Positions 1 through 7,363 of a stretch of DNA of 64,000 nt are shown here, piece by piece. The DNA is taken from NCBI RefSeq assembly GCF_004004555.2, contig NZ_SACP01000029.1, forward strand, positions 1 through 64,000, written 5' to 3'. Position 1 is the stretch's first letter. Every line of letters starts with the position of its first letter. The DNA comes from Methylobacterium oryzihabitans (GTDB taxonomy: Bacteria > Pseudomonadota > Alphaproteobacteria > Rhizobiales > Beijerinckiaceae). The translations under genes were made by a program, and so were the position numbers. The notes beneath the pieces are model-generated. The model searched no databases and had not been told where the DNA came from. It saw only the letters and a program-made list of their open reading frames with translations.

Positions 1-338
1 GGGGCCGCCCCCGGCGGCGCCGGCAGATGCGCGGCCAGATGCGCGGCCACGTAGGTGCCGGCGCCGGGCCGCGTCTCGATCAGCCCGTCGCCGGCGAGGT
101 GCTCGTACGCGACCACGACGGCGTTGCGGGCGACGCCGAGCTGGGCGGCGAGCGCCCGGCTCGACGGCAGCCGCAGGCCGGCCGGGAGCTGGCCGCCGAG
201 GATCGCCGCCCGCAGGCCGGCATGGACCTGGAGGGGCCGGTTGCCGGCCGCCCGCTCCAGCCGCAGCGGCAGGTCGAGCACCGCCCGGCCGCGCCCAGGC
301 CCGGACCTTGGGCGGCCGGGCCGCGAAGTGGTCGGCAT
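1..338 (-). CDS. MocR/PdxR-type GntR-family regulator, N-terminal part
   Basis: The first 112 codons of a gene that runs off the left edge. Residues 25-98 form a GntR winged helix-turn-helix, with the recognition-helix region LPSSRALAAQLGVARNAV at about 57-74 and the wing ending in RPGAGTYV. In the MocR subfamily this DNA-binding part is followed by an aminotransferase-like PLP domain, which would lie outside the window. The gene is divergent, 74 bp away, from two flavin split-barrel genes of the pyridoxamine-phosphate-oxidase superfamily; MocR regulators commonly control such B6-related or flavin genes, so it probably controls its neighbours (inference). The MocR assignment rests on this context and the residue pattern; a plain GntR regulator is possible because the C-terminal domain is not visible. 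Confidence 0.8.
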   Translation of the reverse strand, partial: MPTTSRPGRPRSGPGRGRAVLDLPLRLERAAGNRPLQVHAGLRAAILGGQLPAGLRLPSSRALAAQLGVARNAVVVAYEHLAGDGLIETRPGAGTYVAAHLAAHLPAPPGAA

Positions 339-352
339 GATTGCCCCGGAAC

Positions 353-370
353 TGGTCCTCGTTCCGACCA
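353..370. promoter_or_regulatory. Possible operator between divergent mocR-like and PNPOx-like genes
   Basis: A short inverted repeat TGGTC-N8-GACCA lies in the 74 bp space between the two divergent start codons. The position suits a regulator binding site, but the arms are short and this could be chance in GC-rich DNA. Confidence 0.2.
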
Positions 371-412
371 CTCTGGCCGTGCGACGACGCCGCATCAACC
401 AGGGGACGGACG

Positions 413-1120
413 ATGACGAGCGAGACGTATCCGGTCGACGCCACCAACCGCGTGAAGCGCCGGCACGATCGCGGCCGCTACGACCACGCGACGGTCCACG
501 CCCTGCTCGACGCCGCCGCCCTGTGCCACGTCGCCTACGTCGTCGACGGGCAGCCCTACTGCACCCCGACGCTGTTCTGGCGCGAGGGCACGCACCTGTA
601 CTGGCACGGGTCGAGCGCGAGCCGGATGCTGCGCAACCAGTCGGACGGCCAGCCGGCCTGCCTGACCGTGACCCATCTCGACAGCCTCGTGCTGGCCCGC
701 TGCGGCTTCAACCACTCGGCCGACTACCGCTCGGTGATGGCCTTCGGCCGGGCCCGCCTCGTCGAGGAGCCCGGCGAGACGGCGCGGGCGCTGACCATGA
801 TGGTCGACCGGTTCTTTCCCGGCCGGACCGCGACCCTGCGCCCGAGCACGGGCCAGGAGATCAAGGCGACGGCGGTGGTGGTGATGGAGATCGAGCGCGC
901 CTCGGCGAAGATCCGCGCCAAGGGCGTCGCCGACGACGAGGAGGATTACGCGCTGCCGATCTACGCCGAGCGCCTGCCGATGCGCACGCTGATCGGCGCG
1001 CCCGAGCCCTGCCCGCGGCTGGCCGGGGACGTGGCGCGGCCGGAGAACCTCGCCGCCTACCGGGAGGGGCGCGCCCTCGAGGACGCCCTCGCGGACGCCT
1101 ACCGCACCGCCTATCCGTGA
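413..1120 (+). CDS. Pyridoxamine 5'-phosphate oxidase family protein (split-barrel FMN-binding)
   Basis: 235 residues. The central segment (about residues 25-160) has the flavin split-barrel pattern of the nitroimidazole-resistance/PNPOx superfamily: a strand reading LCHVAYVVDGQPYCTPTLFW, then a loop with YWHGSSASRM that in this family contacts the FMN phosphate, then LTVTHLDSLVLARCGFNHS. Family members are small cytoplasmic flavin- or heme-binding oxidoreductases whose substrates are often unknown; true PNP oxidase activity is not implied. The ATG at 413 was chosen over an in-frame start at 341 because AGGGGACGGA lies just upstream and the extra residues do not look like the family. It is followed 27 bp later by a second, smaller split-barrel gene, probably co-transcribed, and is divergent from a MocR-type regulator. 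Confidence 0.85.
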   Translation: MTSETYPVDATNRVKRRHDRGRYDHATVHALLDAAALCHVAYVVDGQPYCTPTLFWREGTHLYWHGSSASRMLRNQSDGQPACLTVTHLDSLVLARCGFNHSADYRSVMAFGRARLVEEPGETARALTMMVDRFFPGRTATLRPSTGQEIKATAVVVMEIERASAKIRAKGVADDEEDYALPIYAERLPMRTLIGAPEPCPRLAGDVARPENLAAYREGRALEDALADAYRTAYP

Positions 1121-1147
1121 CTGCCGCGACGCGACCGGGAGGATCCG

Positions 1148-1597
1148 ATGCTGACGCCGGGCATGAAGGCGATCGTCGAGCGGCAGCGGCTCGGCTTCGT
1201 GGCGACCGTCTCGGCGGCCGGAGAACCCAACCTGTCGCCGAAGGGCACTTTCGTGGTGATCGACGACCGGACCCTCGCCTTCGGCGAGATCCGCTCGCCG
1301 GCCACGATCGCCAACCTGCGCGAGCGCCCGGCGCTGGATGTCAACATGGTCGATCCCCTGAGCCGCAAGGGGTTCAGGGCGAGCGGCCGCGCCACGGTGC
1401 ACGAGCGCGGCGGCGACGCCTTCGCGGCGCACCGGCCGCGCTTCGACCGCTGGGGGGCGCTCGCCGACCGGATCCGGGCGATCGTGCTGATCGAGGTCCG
1501 GGCGGCCGCGCCCCTGTCCAGTCCCGCCTACGACGACGGTGCGACCGAGGCCGAGCTGCGCGCGCAATGGGCCGGGATCCTGCTCGGCGACCCGTGA
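1148..1597 (+). CDS. Small pyridoxamine 5'-phosphate oxidase family protein
   Basis: 149 residues with a typical compact split-barrel: LGFVATVSAAGEPNLSPKGTF near the N terminus (strand, turn, strand), the ...RSPATIANLRERP... helix, and VNMVDPLSRKGFRASGRATV. This pattern is seen in proteins annotated as pyridoxamine 5'-phosphate oxidase-like FMN-binding proteins; in vivo substrate is unknown. It lies 27 bp after another split-barrel gene and likely shares its transcript. The start ATG follows GGGAGGATCCG, a good ribosome binding site. Function beyond flavin binding is inference. Confidence 0.85.
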   Translation: MLTPGMKAIVERQRLGFVATVSAAGEPNLSPKGTFVVIDDRTLAFGEIRSPATIANLRERPALDVNMVDPLSRKGFRASGRATVHERGGDAFAAHRPRFDRWGALADRIRAIVLIEVRAAAPLSSPAYDDGATEAELRAQWAGILLGDP

Positions 1598-1620
1598 GCC
1601 GCCGTCGCGCCCGGACGCCG

Positions 1621-3300
1621 CTACGTCTCCGACCGCAACCCGGCGAGCGGGGCGGTCAGGGTGCAGACCACGCCCTCGGGGGGATACCGCAGCGCGACGC
1701 CGCCGCCGGCGAGGCCGCGGCCGATCAACCGCGAGCCGAATCCCTTGCGGCGCGGCGGCGCCACCGGCGGGCCGCCGGCCTCGGTCCAGGTCAGCCGGAA
1801 GGCCGGGTCCGGCGCCGGCCCGACCGCCCAGGACACCGTCACGGTGCCGTGCGGCACCGAGAGGGCGCCGTACTTGGCGGCGTTGGTGGCGAGCTCGTGC
1901 AGGATCAGAGCGAGCGACAGGGCGGCCGAGGGGCCGATCTCCAGCGCCGGGCCGTCGAGGCGGAAGCGCCCCGGGCCGCCGTCGTGCAGGGCGAGCGCCC
2001 CGGCGACGAGGGCCGCCACGTCCGCCCCGGCGATGTCGCCCGACAGGAGGATGTCGTGGGCCTTGCCGAGCGCGACCAGCCGGGTCGCCAGCGCCGCGCC
2101 GGCCTCCGCGAGGGTCGGGGCGTTGCGCAGGGTCTGGGCCGCGACCGACTGCACGAGCGCGAGGGTGTTCTTGAGGCGGTGGCTCAGCTCGTGGTTGAGG
2201 ACGCTCTGGCGCTCCTCGGCCCGGGCGCGCGCCACCGCGGCCTGGATGCGGTCGGCGACGGTGCGGATGAAGCGCAGGTCGCCCGGATCCCAGCGCTGCG
2301 GCCGGTCGTCGTGGACGAACACCACCGCCACCAGCCGGCCGCGTTCGACGATCGGCACGTTGACCAGCGCCCGGACGCCGATGCCGCGCAGGGCGGCCGC
2401 GTCGGTGCGCGGGTCGGTCCCGGCATCGCCGACGACGACCAGCTCGCCCCGCGCCAGGTCGTCGACGAAGCTGCCGTAATCCCGGAACCGGTGCGGGCCG
2501 GCGACGCTGACCATGCCGGGCCGGCACCAGTCCGGCTGCACCACCACGGTCCCGTGGGTCTGGTCGACCAGCCCGAAACCGGCTCGCCCGGCATCGAGGG
2601 CCTGGGCCATGACCTCGGCTCCGGCATGGGCGATCGGCCCGACCTCGCCGAGGTCGCGCAGGCGGTCGCCGAGCGCCATCAGGGCGTCCCGGCGGCGCTC
2701 GCCGCGCTTGGCGGCGGTGACGTCGAGGGCGACGCCGGGGTAGCGCAGCGGCCGGCCGGCCTCGTCGTGGTAGCAGCGCCCGCGGGCATGGATCCACGAC
2801 ACCGTGCCGTCGGCGTGCTGCAGCCGGTACTCCTCGTCGAAGTCGGCCGCCGCCGCGACCACCTGCCGGATGCGCTCGCCGATCCGGCCGCGGTCGTCGG
2901 GATGGATGCCGGCCTCGAAGGCGGCGAGGGGCACCCCGGCCGCGGCGAGGGCCGGGTCGACGCCGAACATCCGGGCGAAGACCGGTCCGGCATAGAGCCG
3001 GTCGGCGGGGATGTCCCAGTCCCACCAGCCGAGGCTGCCCGACGCCTCGAAGGCGAGCGCCAGCCGCTCCTCCGAGATCCGCGCCGCCGCCTGGGCGGCG
3101 CGCAAATCGGCGACGAGCCGCTCGGACACCGCGAGGTCGGCCCGGATCAGCCGCGTATCCGCCCGCGCGGCGGATTCGCGCCGGGTCGAGCGGGCCTCCG
3201 CCTGCTGCGCGTCGTGGCCGGCCCGGCCCAACGCCTCGCGCAGGCGCGCGTTCTCGGCCGCGAGGTCCTCGTAGGAGGGTAGTGTGATCGCCCCTGACAC
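1621..3300 (-). CDS. HWE-family sensor histidine kinase (PAS-GAF-HWE)
   Basis: A 559-residue soluble two-component kinase starting at GTG 3300, preceded by AGGAAGAA. Residues 8-75 look like a coiled coil; 78-200 are a PAS_3-type domain (SLGWWDWD, then DGTVSWIHARG); about 212-355 are a GAF domain (VRALVNVPIVERGRLVAVV). The kinase core begins at ELSHRLKNTL with the predicted phospho-His at residue 374, and HELATNAAKYGAL at 468-480 is the N-box. The RLKN H-box, and an ATPase end with GFGSRLI, are typical of HWE/HisKA_2 kinases, which are abundant in rhizobia and methylobacteria and often act in light, redox or general-stress signalling. No membrane segment is visible, so the signal is probably cytoplasmic. 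No response regulator is adjacent, so the partner is unknown. Confidence 0.9.
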   Translation of the reverse strand: MSGAITLPSYEDLAAENARLREALGRAGHDAQQAEARSTRRESAARADTRLIRADLAVSERLVADLRAAQAAARISEERLALAFEASGSLGWWDWDIPADRLYAGPVFARMFGVDPALAAAGVPLAAFEAGIHPDDRGRIGERIRQVVAAAADFDEEYRLQHADGTVSWIHARGRCYHDEAGRPLRYPGVALDVTAAKRGERRRDALMALGDRLRDLGEVGPIAHAGAEVMAQALDAGRAGFGLVDQTHGTVVVQPDWCRPGMVSVAGPHRFRDYGSFVDDLARGELVVVGDAGTDPRTDAAALRGIGVRALVNVPIVERGRLVAVVFVHDDRPQRWDPGDLRFIRTVADRIQAAVARARAEERQSVLNHELSHRLKNTLALVQSVAAQTLRNAPTLAEAGAALATRLVALGKAHDILLSGDIAGADVAALVAGALALHDGGPGRFRLDGPALEIGPSAALSLALILHELATNAAKYGALSVPHGTVTVSWAVGPAPDPAFRLTWTEAGGPPVAPPRRKGFGSRLIGRGLAGGGVALRYPPEGVVCTLTAPLAGLRSET

Positions 3301-3395
3301 GCCCGGTTCTTCCTGGGATCCCGGGATTGTACCGTCCCGGGTCGCTCGCGGGCAAGACAATCGTCCCAATCGGTGTGGCGTGCGGCCGCGGTCAT

Positions 3396-3509
3396 CCGGT
3401 TTCCGATCGATCGCTCGGCGATCCCTTCGGGATCGCTTCGCCATGCGGAAACCGGCTCCGCTGAAGCGCCGCGCGGGCTGGTGACCGGGGTTCGGACGGG
3501 ATCGTCCCG
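3396..3509 (+). repeat. Dispersed hairpin repeat, copy 1
   Basis: Outer arms CCGGTTTCCG (3396-3405) and CGGAAACCGG (3446-3455) pair perfectly; inside them lies a second perfect hairpin, GCGATCCC-ttc-GGGATCGC. Then follows the family's conserved tail CGCCGCGCGGGCTG (ending 3480) and a small downstream hairpin CGGGA-tcg-TCCCG (3497-3509). It sits in the gap between the histidine kinase (start 3300) and the pentapeptide-repeat gene (stop 3518), so it could act in the 3' region of the latter transcript. Related copies are at 11564, 24097, 37264, 37951 and 63250. Confidence 0.8.
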
Positions 3510-3517
3510 ACACCCGA

Positions 3518-4321
3518 TCAGCGCCAGATCGCCCGCTCGGCATTGACGAGGGTGTCGCGCCCCCGGATCGCCTCGGCGTCGCGCAGCCGCAGCATCCGGG
3601 CGCCGGCGACGTCGGCGCCCGCCAGGAGCGTGCCGGACAGGCGCGCCTCGGTGAGGTCGGCGCCCGACAGGTCGGCGCCCGCGAGGCTGGCCCCGGACAG
3701 GTCGGCGCCGGCGAGGTTCGCGAAGTCGAGCTTGCCGCGCGACAGGTCGGCCCCGGCGAGGTCGGCGCCGGGGAGCCGGGCCGAGACCAGCACCGCCCGG
3801 ATCAGCCCCATCGACTGGTTGCGCATGTCGGCGCCGCCGCGCAGGTCGCGCAGGCGCGCGCCCGATAGGTCGGCCCCGGTCAGGTCGGCGACGAGGCGGG
3901 CGCCCGAGAGGTCGGCCCCGGGAAAGCGGGCGCCGCGCGCCTGCATCGCGAACAGGCTGGCGCCGGGCAGGCGGGCCCCGGCGAAGTCCGCCTCCAGCGC
4001 CCAGGCCTGGTCGAGGACGGCGCCGGTGAGGTCCGCCCCGGCGAGCCGGGTCCGGTTGAGGCGGGCGAGGCGCAGGTTGGCGCCGCGCAGGTCGAGGCCC
4101 GAGAGGTCGAGGCCCGACAGGCGCTTGCCCGACAGGTCGAGCGGCTTCCCGCCGGCCTCGCGGATCATCGCCTCGATCGCCGCCCGGTCGGTCTCCGCGC
4201 CGGCCATCGCCGGCGAGGTCAGGTCGACGTGGCGCATCATGTCCTGCGCCGCGGCCGGCGCCGCGAGGGCGGCGAGGCCGCACGCGAGCCCGCCCAGGGC
4301 CACGATCCGCCGGTTCGGCAT
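3518..4321 (-). CDS. Exported pentapeptide-repeat protein
   Basis: 267 residues. Residues 1-26 are a Sec signal peptide with the cleavage-site pattern APAAAQ-D. From about residue 57 to 250 the sequence is almost entirely pentapeptide repeats of the A(D/N)LSG type (for example LSGLDLSGLDLRGANL, then many copies of GADLSGA), expected to fold as a right-handed quadrilateral beta helix. The signal peptide places the protein in the periplasm or envelope, unlike the cytoplasmic DNA-mimic pentapeptide proteins such as Qnr/MfpA; its role is unknown. The start follows GGGAGGAGCGTTCG, a strong ribosome binding site. It is a single gene, with a hairpin repeat just beyond its stop. Confidence 0.88.
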   Translation of the reverse strand: MPNRRIVALGGLACGLAALAAPAAAQDMMRHVDLTSPAMAGAETDRAAIEAMIREAGGKPLDLSGKRLSGLDLSGLDLRGANLRLARLNRTRLAGADLTGAVLDQAWALEADFAGARLPGASLFAMQARGARFPGADLSGARLVADLTGADLSGARLRDLRGGADMRNQSMGLIRAVLVSARLPGADLAGADLSRGKLDFANLAGADLSGASLAGADLSGADLTEARLSGTLLAGADVAGARMLRLRDAEAIRGRDTLVNAERAIWR

Positions 4322-4446
4322 CGAACGCTCCTCCCGGCCCTGGTGACGAGGGCGCGATCGAATCGCGCCCCGCGGGCCTTGCCGGCATTGGACGCGACGG
4401 GCGCGCTGCCGGCAAGGCCCCCTTTCGGCCCAGGCCGCGGGAGCGA

Positions 4447-4695
4447 TCAGTGTTCCAGGCGGTCGTCCGGCGCCGGCTGCAGGGCGGCGGTGCGGCGGCG
4501 CTCGCAGGCGACCTTCAGGTAGGTGACGGCGCGGTCGACGAGGCCGCTGCGCGCCGCCAGCGCCTCGCCCTGCATCACGCAGGAGATCGGGGTCGGGGCC
4601 GGGGCGACGATGACGTCGAGGGCGGTGTCGCGGGAGCAGTCCGGGGCGGCGAGCGTCCTGGCGCAGATCAGCGCGACGGTGAGGAAATCGGCCAT
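4447..4695 (-). CDS. Small hypothetical protein (82 aa)
   Basis: Not recognised. 82 residues starting at ATG 4695 right after GGAGGTGGC, an excellent ribosome binding site, which is the best support that it is real. The N terminus (MADFLTVALICARTLAAPDC) is hydrophobic and may be a signal peptide or membrane-associated helix. Four cysteines are present (in LICART, PDCSRD, ISCVMQ and KVACERR), which would suit disulphides in an exported protein. No domain can be named. Oriented with the pentapeptide gene downstream (126 bp gap), possibly but not necessarily in one transcript. Confidence 0.6.
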   Translation of the reverse strand: MADFLTVALICARTLAAPDCSRDTALDVIVAPAPTPISCVMQGEALAARSGLVDRAVTYLKVACERRRTAALQPAPDDRLEH

Positions 4696-5145
4696 GCCAC
4701 CTCCAGCAGCCGCGCGCGGCTCCCGGGGGCGGAGGCGGCGGACGGCCCGCTCGGCGTGGCGATAACCGTGCCAGGATCCACCGGGCGGGCGGCTCCGAGG
4801 CGCGATGTTGCGTCGCAGCAACAAATCGCGGTGGCGACGTCCTGCTGCATTCCTCTGGATAACCCGGAGTTGCCCAGGAGGCGTACCCAATGCCGCACGT
4901 CACGGCGATGTTGCCGCTGGACGAGACGATCGGGGTCCGATTGCCCATTCTTCCGTCATCCTGGCGATCATGCGGACGGGTTGCTCAAGCTCCTCCGAAC
5001 GCGTGATGACGGGGTGAGGATGCGCAGTGCAGACTTGGGAGAGCGGTCTCGTGTCCGATTCCCGGGGCGGCGGCCCGACCCGGCGATGCTGCATCGCACA
5101 AGACCGGGCCGCGGCCGGCGCGGTTCTGCCGCGGCCGGCGCGGTT
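4696..5145. other. 450-bp gap without a convincing gene
   Basis: Base composition is lower in GC than the surroundings between about 4800 and 5050. No credible coding frame was found. Two short stretches resemble tRNA T-arms (GGGGTCCGATTGCCC near 4935 and GTGTCCGATTCCCGGGG near 5051) but no acceptor, D or anticodon arms could be built around them, so no tRNA is called. A 20-bp tandem duplication occupies the right end (5109-5148). Confidence 0.5.
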
Positions 5146-5148
5146 CTA
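5109..5148. repeat. Perfect-minus-one 20-bp tandem duplication
   Basis: Two adjacent copies of a 20-bp unit (5109-5128 and 5129-5148), beginning CCGCGGCCGG and differing only in the last base. The second copy contains the stop codon of the glycine-zipper gene (5146-5148), so the duplication abuts the 3' end of that gene. Confidence 0.85.
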
Positions 5149-5388
5149 CTGCGGCGGCGGGTTGGCGGTCTTGGCCGACTTGTTGGCATTGTGGCGGCCG
5201 ATGGCGCAGCCGGCCGCCGCGCCGGCGACGCCGTGGCCGACCGCCTTGCCGGCGAGGCCGCCGACGACGGCGCCCTTGATGCAGCCCTTGGCCTCGGCGG
5301 TGCCGATGCCGGCGCCGGCCGACAGGGCGAGGGCGGCGGCGAGCGCCAGGACCGAGCGGCTCGCGGTCCGCGGGATCAGGTACGACAT
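5146..5388 (-). CDS. Small exported glycine-zipper protein
   Basis: 80 residues. An N-terminal signal sequence (SRSVLALAAALALSAGAGIG...AEA) is followed by a glycine-zipper segment, GAVVGGLAGKAVGHGVAGAA, a GxxxG-like pattern that packs tightly in membranes. Two cysteines (GCIKG and GCAIG) flank the zipper and could pair. Such small proteins are common in alphaproteobacterial envelopes (17 kDa surface-antigen-like, Rick_17kDa family style) but their function is unknown. The ATG at 5388 follows GGGAGACATCGC. A 20-bp tandem duplication begins at its stop codon. Confidence 0.75.
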   Translation of the reverse strand: MSYLIPRTASRSVLALAAALALSAGAGIGTAEAKGCIKGAVVGGLAGKAVGHGVAGAAAGCAIGRHNANKSAKTANPPPQ

Positions 5389-5568
5389 GCGATGTCTCCC
5401 GGATTTCGATGCGCGCTTAACGGAGATCGTGCGGCGACTGTTCCCGCCGGTGCCGGTCCTTACGGAATCCTGATGCCGGGCCGGCCCGGCGCCGCTCGAT
5501 CCCTGATGCGGTCGCCGCCAGATTTCCCATCGCGGCGCCGCGAGCGCCGCGCGAACCCCGACACCCCG

Positions 5569-5802
5569 ATGCCCGCTCTCCTTCCGGCCGCGCCTCACCC
5601 CATCCCGCGCCCCGCGAGCCCGCCGCCGCGCTTCCTCGTCGGCCGGGACCCGGCGGGGCACTGGGTCGCCGTCGAGGCCCAGGGGCGCGCCGGCGGCCTG
5701 TTTCGGACCTGCCGCGACGCGCTGCACTACGCCGCCGGCGAGACCGGCCACCAGCTCGGGGCCGTCGTCCTCACCGGCGATCCGGTCGCCCTGCGGTTGT
5801 GA
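5569..5802 (+). CDS. Small conserved-looking hypothetical protein (77 aa)
   Basis: Not assigned to a named family. 77 residues; after a Pro-rich start, the segment FLVGRDPAGHWVAVEAQGRA and then FRTCRDALHYAAGETG suggests a short beta hairpin plus helix, like small DUF2188-type proteins that carry W-V-x-E and A-x-x-Y-A patterns; that resemblance is only suggestive. The start ATG has no strong ribosome binding site. It converges with the ABC-transporter operon, whose last gene ends only 8 bp beyond this stop codon, leaving no space for a separate terminator. Confidence 0.55.
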   Translation: MPALLPAAPHPIPRPASPPPRFLVGRDPAGHWVAVEAQGRAGGLFRTCRDALHYAAGETGHQLGAVVLTGDPVALRL

Positions 5803-5809
5803 GGCCGGC

Positions 5810-6673
5810 TCACCCGGCCGGTGCGGCCGGCTCGGCCGGCTCGGCCGGCTCGGCCGGTGCGGCCGGCTCGGCCGCCAGCGGGGCGCCGCGGTGGAAGTGG
5901 CTCAGGAAGGCCCGTGTCGCCGCCTCCCGGGGCGCGTCTATGACCTGCCGGGCCGGGCCGTCCTCGACGATCGTGCCGTCGCGCAGGAACACCACCCGGT
6001 CGGCGACCTCGCGGGCGAAGGCCATCTCGTGGGTGACGAGCACCATCGTCATGCCTTCCGCAGCCAACTGGCGCACCACCGCCAGCACCTCGCCGACCAG
6101 TTCCGGGTCGAGGGCCGAGGTCGCCTCGTCGAACAGCATCACCTCGGGCCGCATGGCGAGCGCCCGCGCGATGGCGACCCGCTGCTTCTGCCCGCCCGAG
6201 AGCCGGTCGGGCGACGCCGCGGCCTTGTCGGCGAGCCCGACCTTGTCGAGGAGGGCGAGCGCCCGCTCGCGCGCCTCGGCCGGGGCCGTGCGCAACACCG
6301 TCACCGGCCCCTCCATGACGTTGCCGAGCACCGACAGGTGCGGAAACAGGTTGAAGGCCTGGAACACCATCCCGGTGCGGGCGCGGAACGCCGCGAGGTC
6401 GCGGTCGCGCGGCAGCCGCTGGCCGCCGGTGAAGTCCATCGCCTGGGTGCCGACCCGGACCGCGCCGCTGTCGGGCAGGGTGAGCAGGTTGAGGCAGCGC
6501 AGCAGGGTCGACTTGCCCGAGCCCGACGGCCCGATCAGCGCCACCGCCTCGCCGCGGGACACGGTGAGCGAGACGTCGCGCAGCACCGGCACGCCGCCGA
6601 ACGCCTTGCGCAGATGGCGGACCTCGATCATCGCCGGCGCGGGCGAGGGGGATTCCATCGGGACCTCCGTCAT
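5810..6673 (-). CDS. Amino-acid ABC transporter ATP-binding protein
   Basis: 287 residues, GlnQ/HisP class. Walker A is GPSGSGKST (about 48-56), the Q-loop VFQAFNLFPH, the signature LSGGQKQR, Walker B VMLFDEATSALD, and the switch His is in VTHEM. It powers uptake through the permease encoded immediately upstream. ATG 6673 overlaps the permease stop codon as ATGA; a second start at 6658 has GGAGGT four bases upstream and may be used instead. The last 20 residues are an unusual Ala-Pro-Glu repeat encoded by six 9-bp tandem units; family members normally end near ...LSHFHR or soon after, so the tail is an added low-complexity extension. Confidence 0.93.
   Translation of the reverse strand: MTEVPMESPSPAPAMIEVRHLRKAFGGVPVLRDVSLTVSRGEAVALIGPSGSGKSTLLRCLNLLTLPDSGAVRVGTQAMDFTGGQRLPRDRDLAAFRARTGMVFQAFNLFPHLSVLGNVMEGPVTVLRTAPAEARERALALLDKVGLADKAAASPDRLSGGQKQRVAIARALAMRPEVMLFDEATSALDPELVGEVLAVVRQLAAEGMTMVLVTHEMAFAREVADRVVFLRDGTIVEDGPARQVIDAPREAATRAFLSHFHRGAPLAAEPAAPAEPAEPAEPAAPAG
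5816..5869. repeat. Six 9-bp tandem units in the 3' end of the ABC ATPase gene
   Basis: Units read GGCCGGCTC (four times) or GGCCGGTGC (twice: 5816-5824 and 5852-5860). They are in frame and code for alternating Ala-Glu-Pro and Ala-Ala-Pro triplets at the protein's C terminus. Copy number could vary between strains by slippage without shifting the frame. Confidence 0.9.
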
Positions 6674-7329
6674 CGGGCCAGCCGGCGCTCGAGATGGCGG
6701 GCGAAGGCGGTGAGCGGGAACAGGATCAGGAAGTAGATCACCGCGATCATCGTGTAGGTCTCCAGCGGCCGGTAGGTCGCCGAGGTGATGAGCTGGCCCT
6801 GGTAGAGCAGGTCGGGCACCGCCAGCACCGAGAGCAGCGAGGTGTTCTTGAGCTGGAGCACGGTCTGGTTGACGAGCGGCGGCAGCATCCGGCGCAGGGC
6901 CTGCGGCAGCACGATCCGGCGCATGAGGGCGGCGCGGCGCATGCCGAGGGCCCGGCCGGCATCCCACTGGCCCGGGTCGATCGACGCGATGCCGCCGCGG
7001 ATGATCTCGGCGTAGAACGCGGCGCCGTAGAGGGTCAGGGTGACGAAGGCGGCGGTGGCGGGCGACAGTTCGACCCCGATCAGGATCGGCAGGGCGTAGT
7101 AGCACCAGACGAGCTGGACCAGGACCGGGGTGCAGCGGAAGACCTCGACGAGGGCGATCAGCGGGATCGAGACCAGCCGCAGCCCGGCGAGCCGCGCCAT
7201 CGCGATGGCGCCGCCGACGACGAGGCCCGCGGCGGCGGTGACGACCGTGAACCCGGCGGTGTAGGCGGCGCCGATGCCGATGAGCCGGCTGTAGGGCAGC
7301 AGGAACGAGAAATCCCACTCGTAGGGCAT
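6670..7329 (-). CDS. Amino-acid ABC transporter permease (HisM/GlnP class)
   Basis: 219 residues, a normal length for a polar-amino-acid permease. About five membrane helices are visible, starting with LIGIGAAYTAGFTVVTAAAG. The EAA loop that docks with the ATPase reads ALGMRRAALMRRIVLPQALR. The ATG at 7329 was chosen because GGAG lies upstream and the preceding in-frame codons do not fit the family. It is the only permease in the operon, so the channel is probably a homodimer. Neighbours are a racemase-like gene 34 bp upstream and the ATPase overlapping its stop. Confidence 0.92.
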   Translation of the reverse strand: MPYEWDFSFLLPYSRLIGIGAAYTAGFTVVTAAAGLVVGGAIAMARLAGLRLVSIPLIALVEVFRCTPVLVQLVWCYYALPILIGVELSPATAAFVTLTLYGAAFYAEIIRGGIASIDPGQWDAGRALGMRRAALMRRIVLPQALRRMLPPLVNQTVLQLKNTSLLSVLAVPDLLYQGQLITSATYRPLETYTMIAVIYFLILFPLTAFARHLERRLAR

Positions 7330-7363
7330 GGCGGCTCCGTGGCGGGCGCTCCGGCCCGCCGGG

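Noticed and set aside
55..3282. A very long rightward open frame of about 1,075 codons
   Set aside because: It lies antisense to, or out of frame with, the clearly recognisable histidine kinase and flavin-protein genes; its translation is Arg/Pro-rich and matches no family. GC-rich DNA yields such shadow frames.
4880..5100. Possible tRNA genes
   Set aside because: Only T-arm-like stretches are present; no acceptor stem, D arm or anticodon arm can be assembled.
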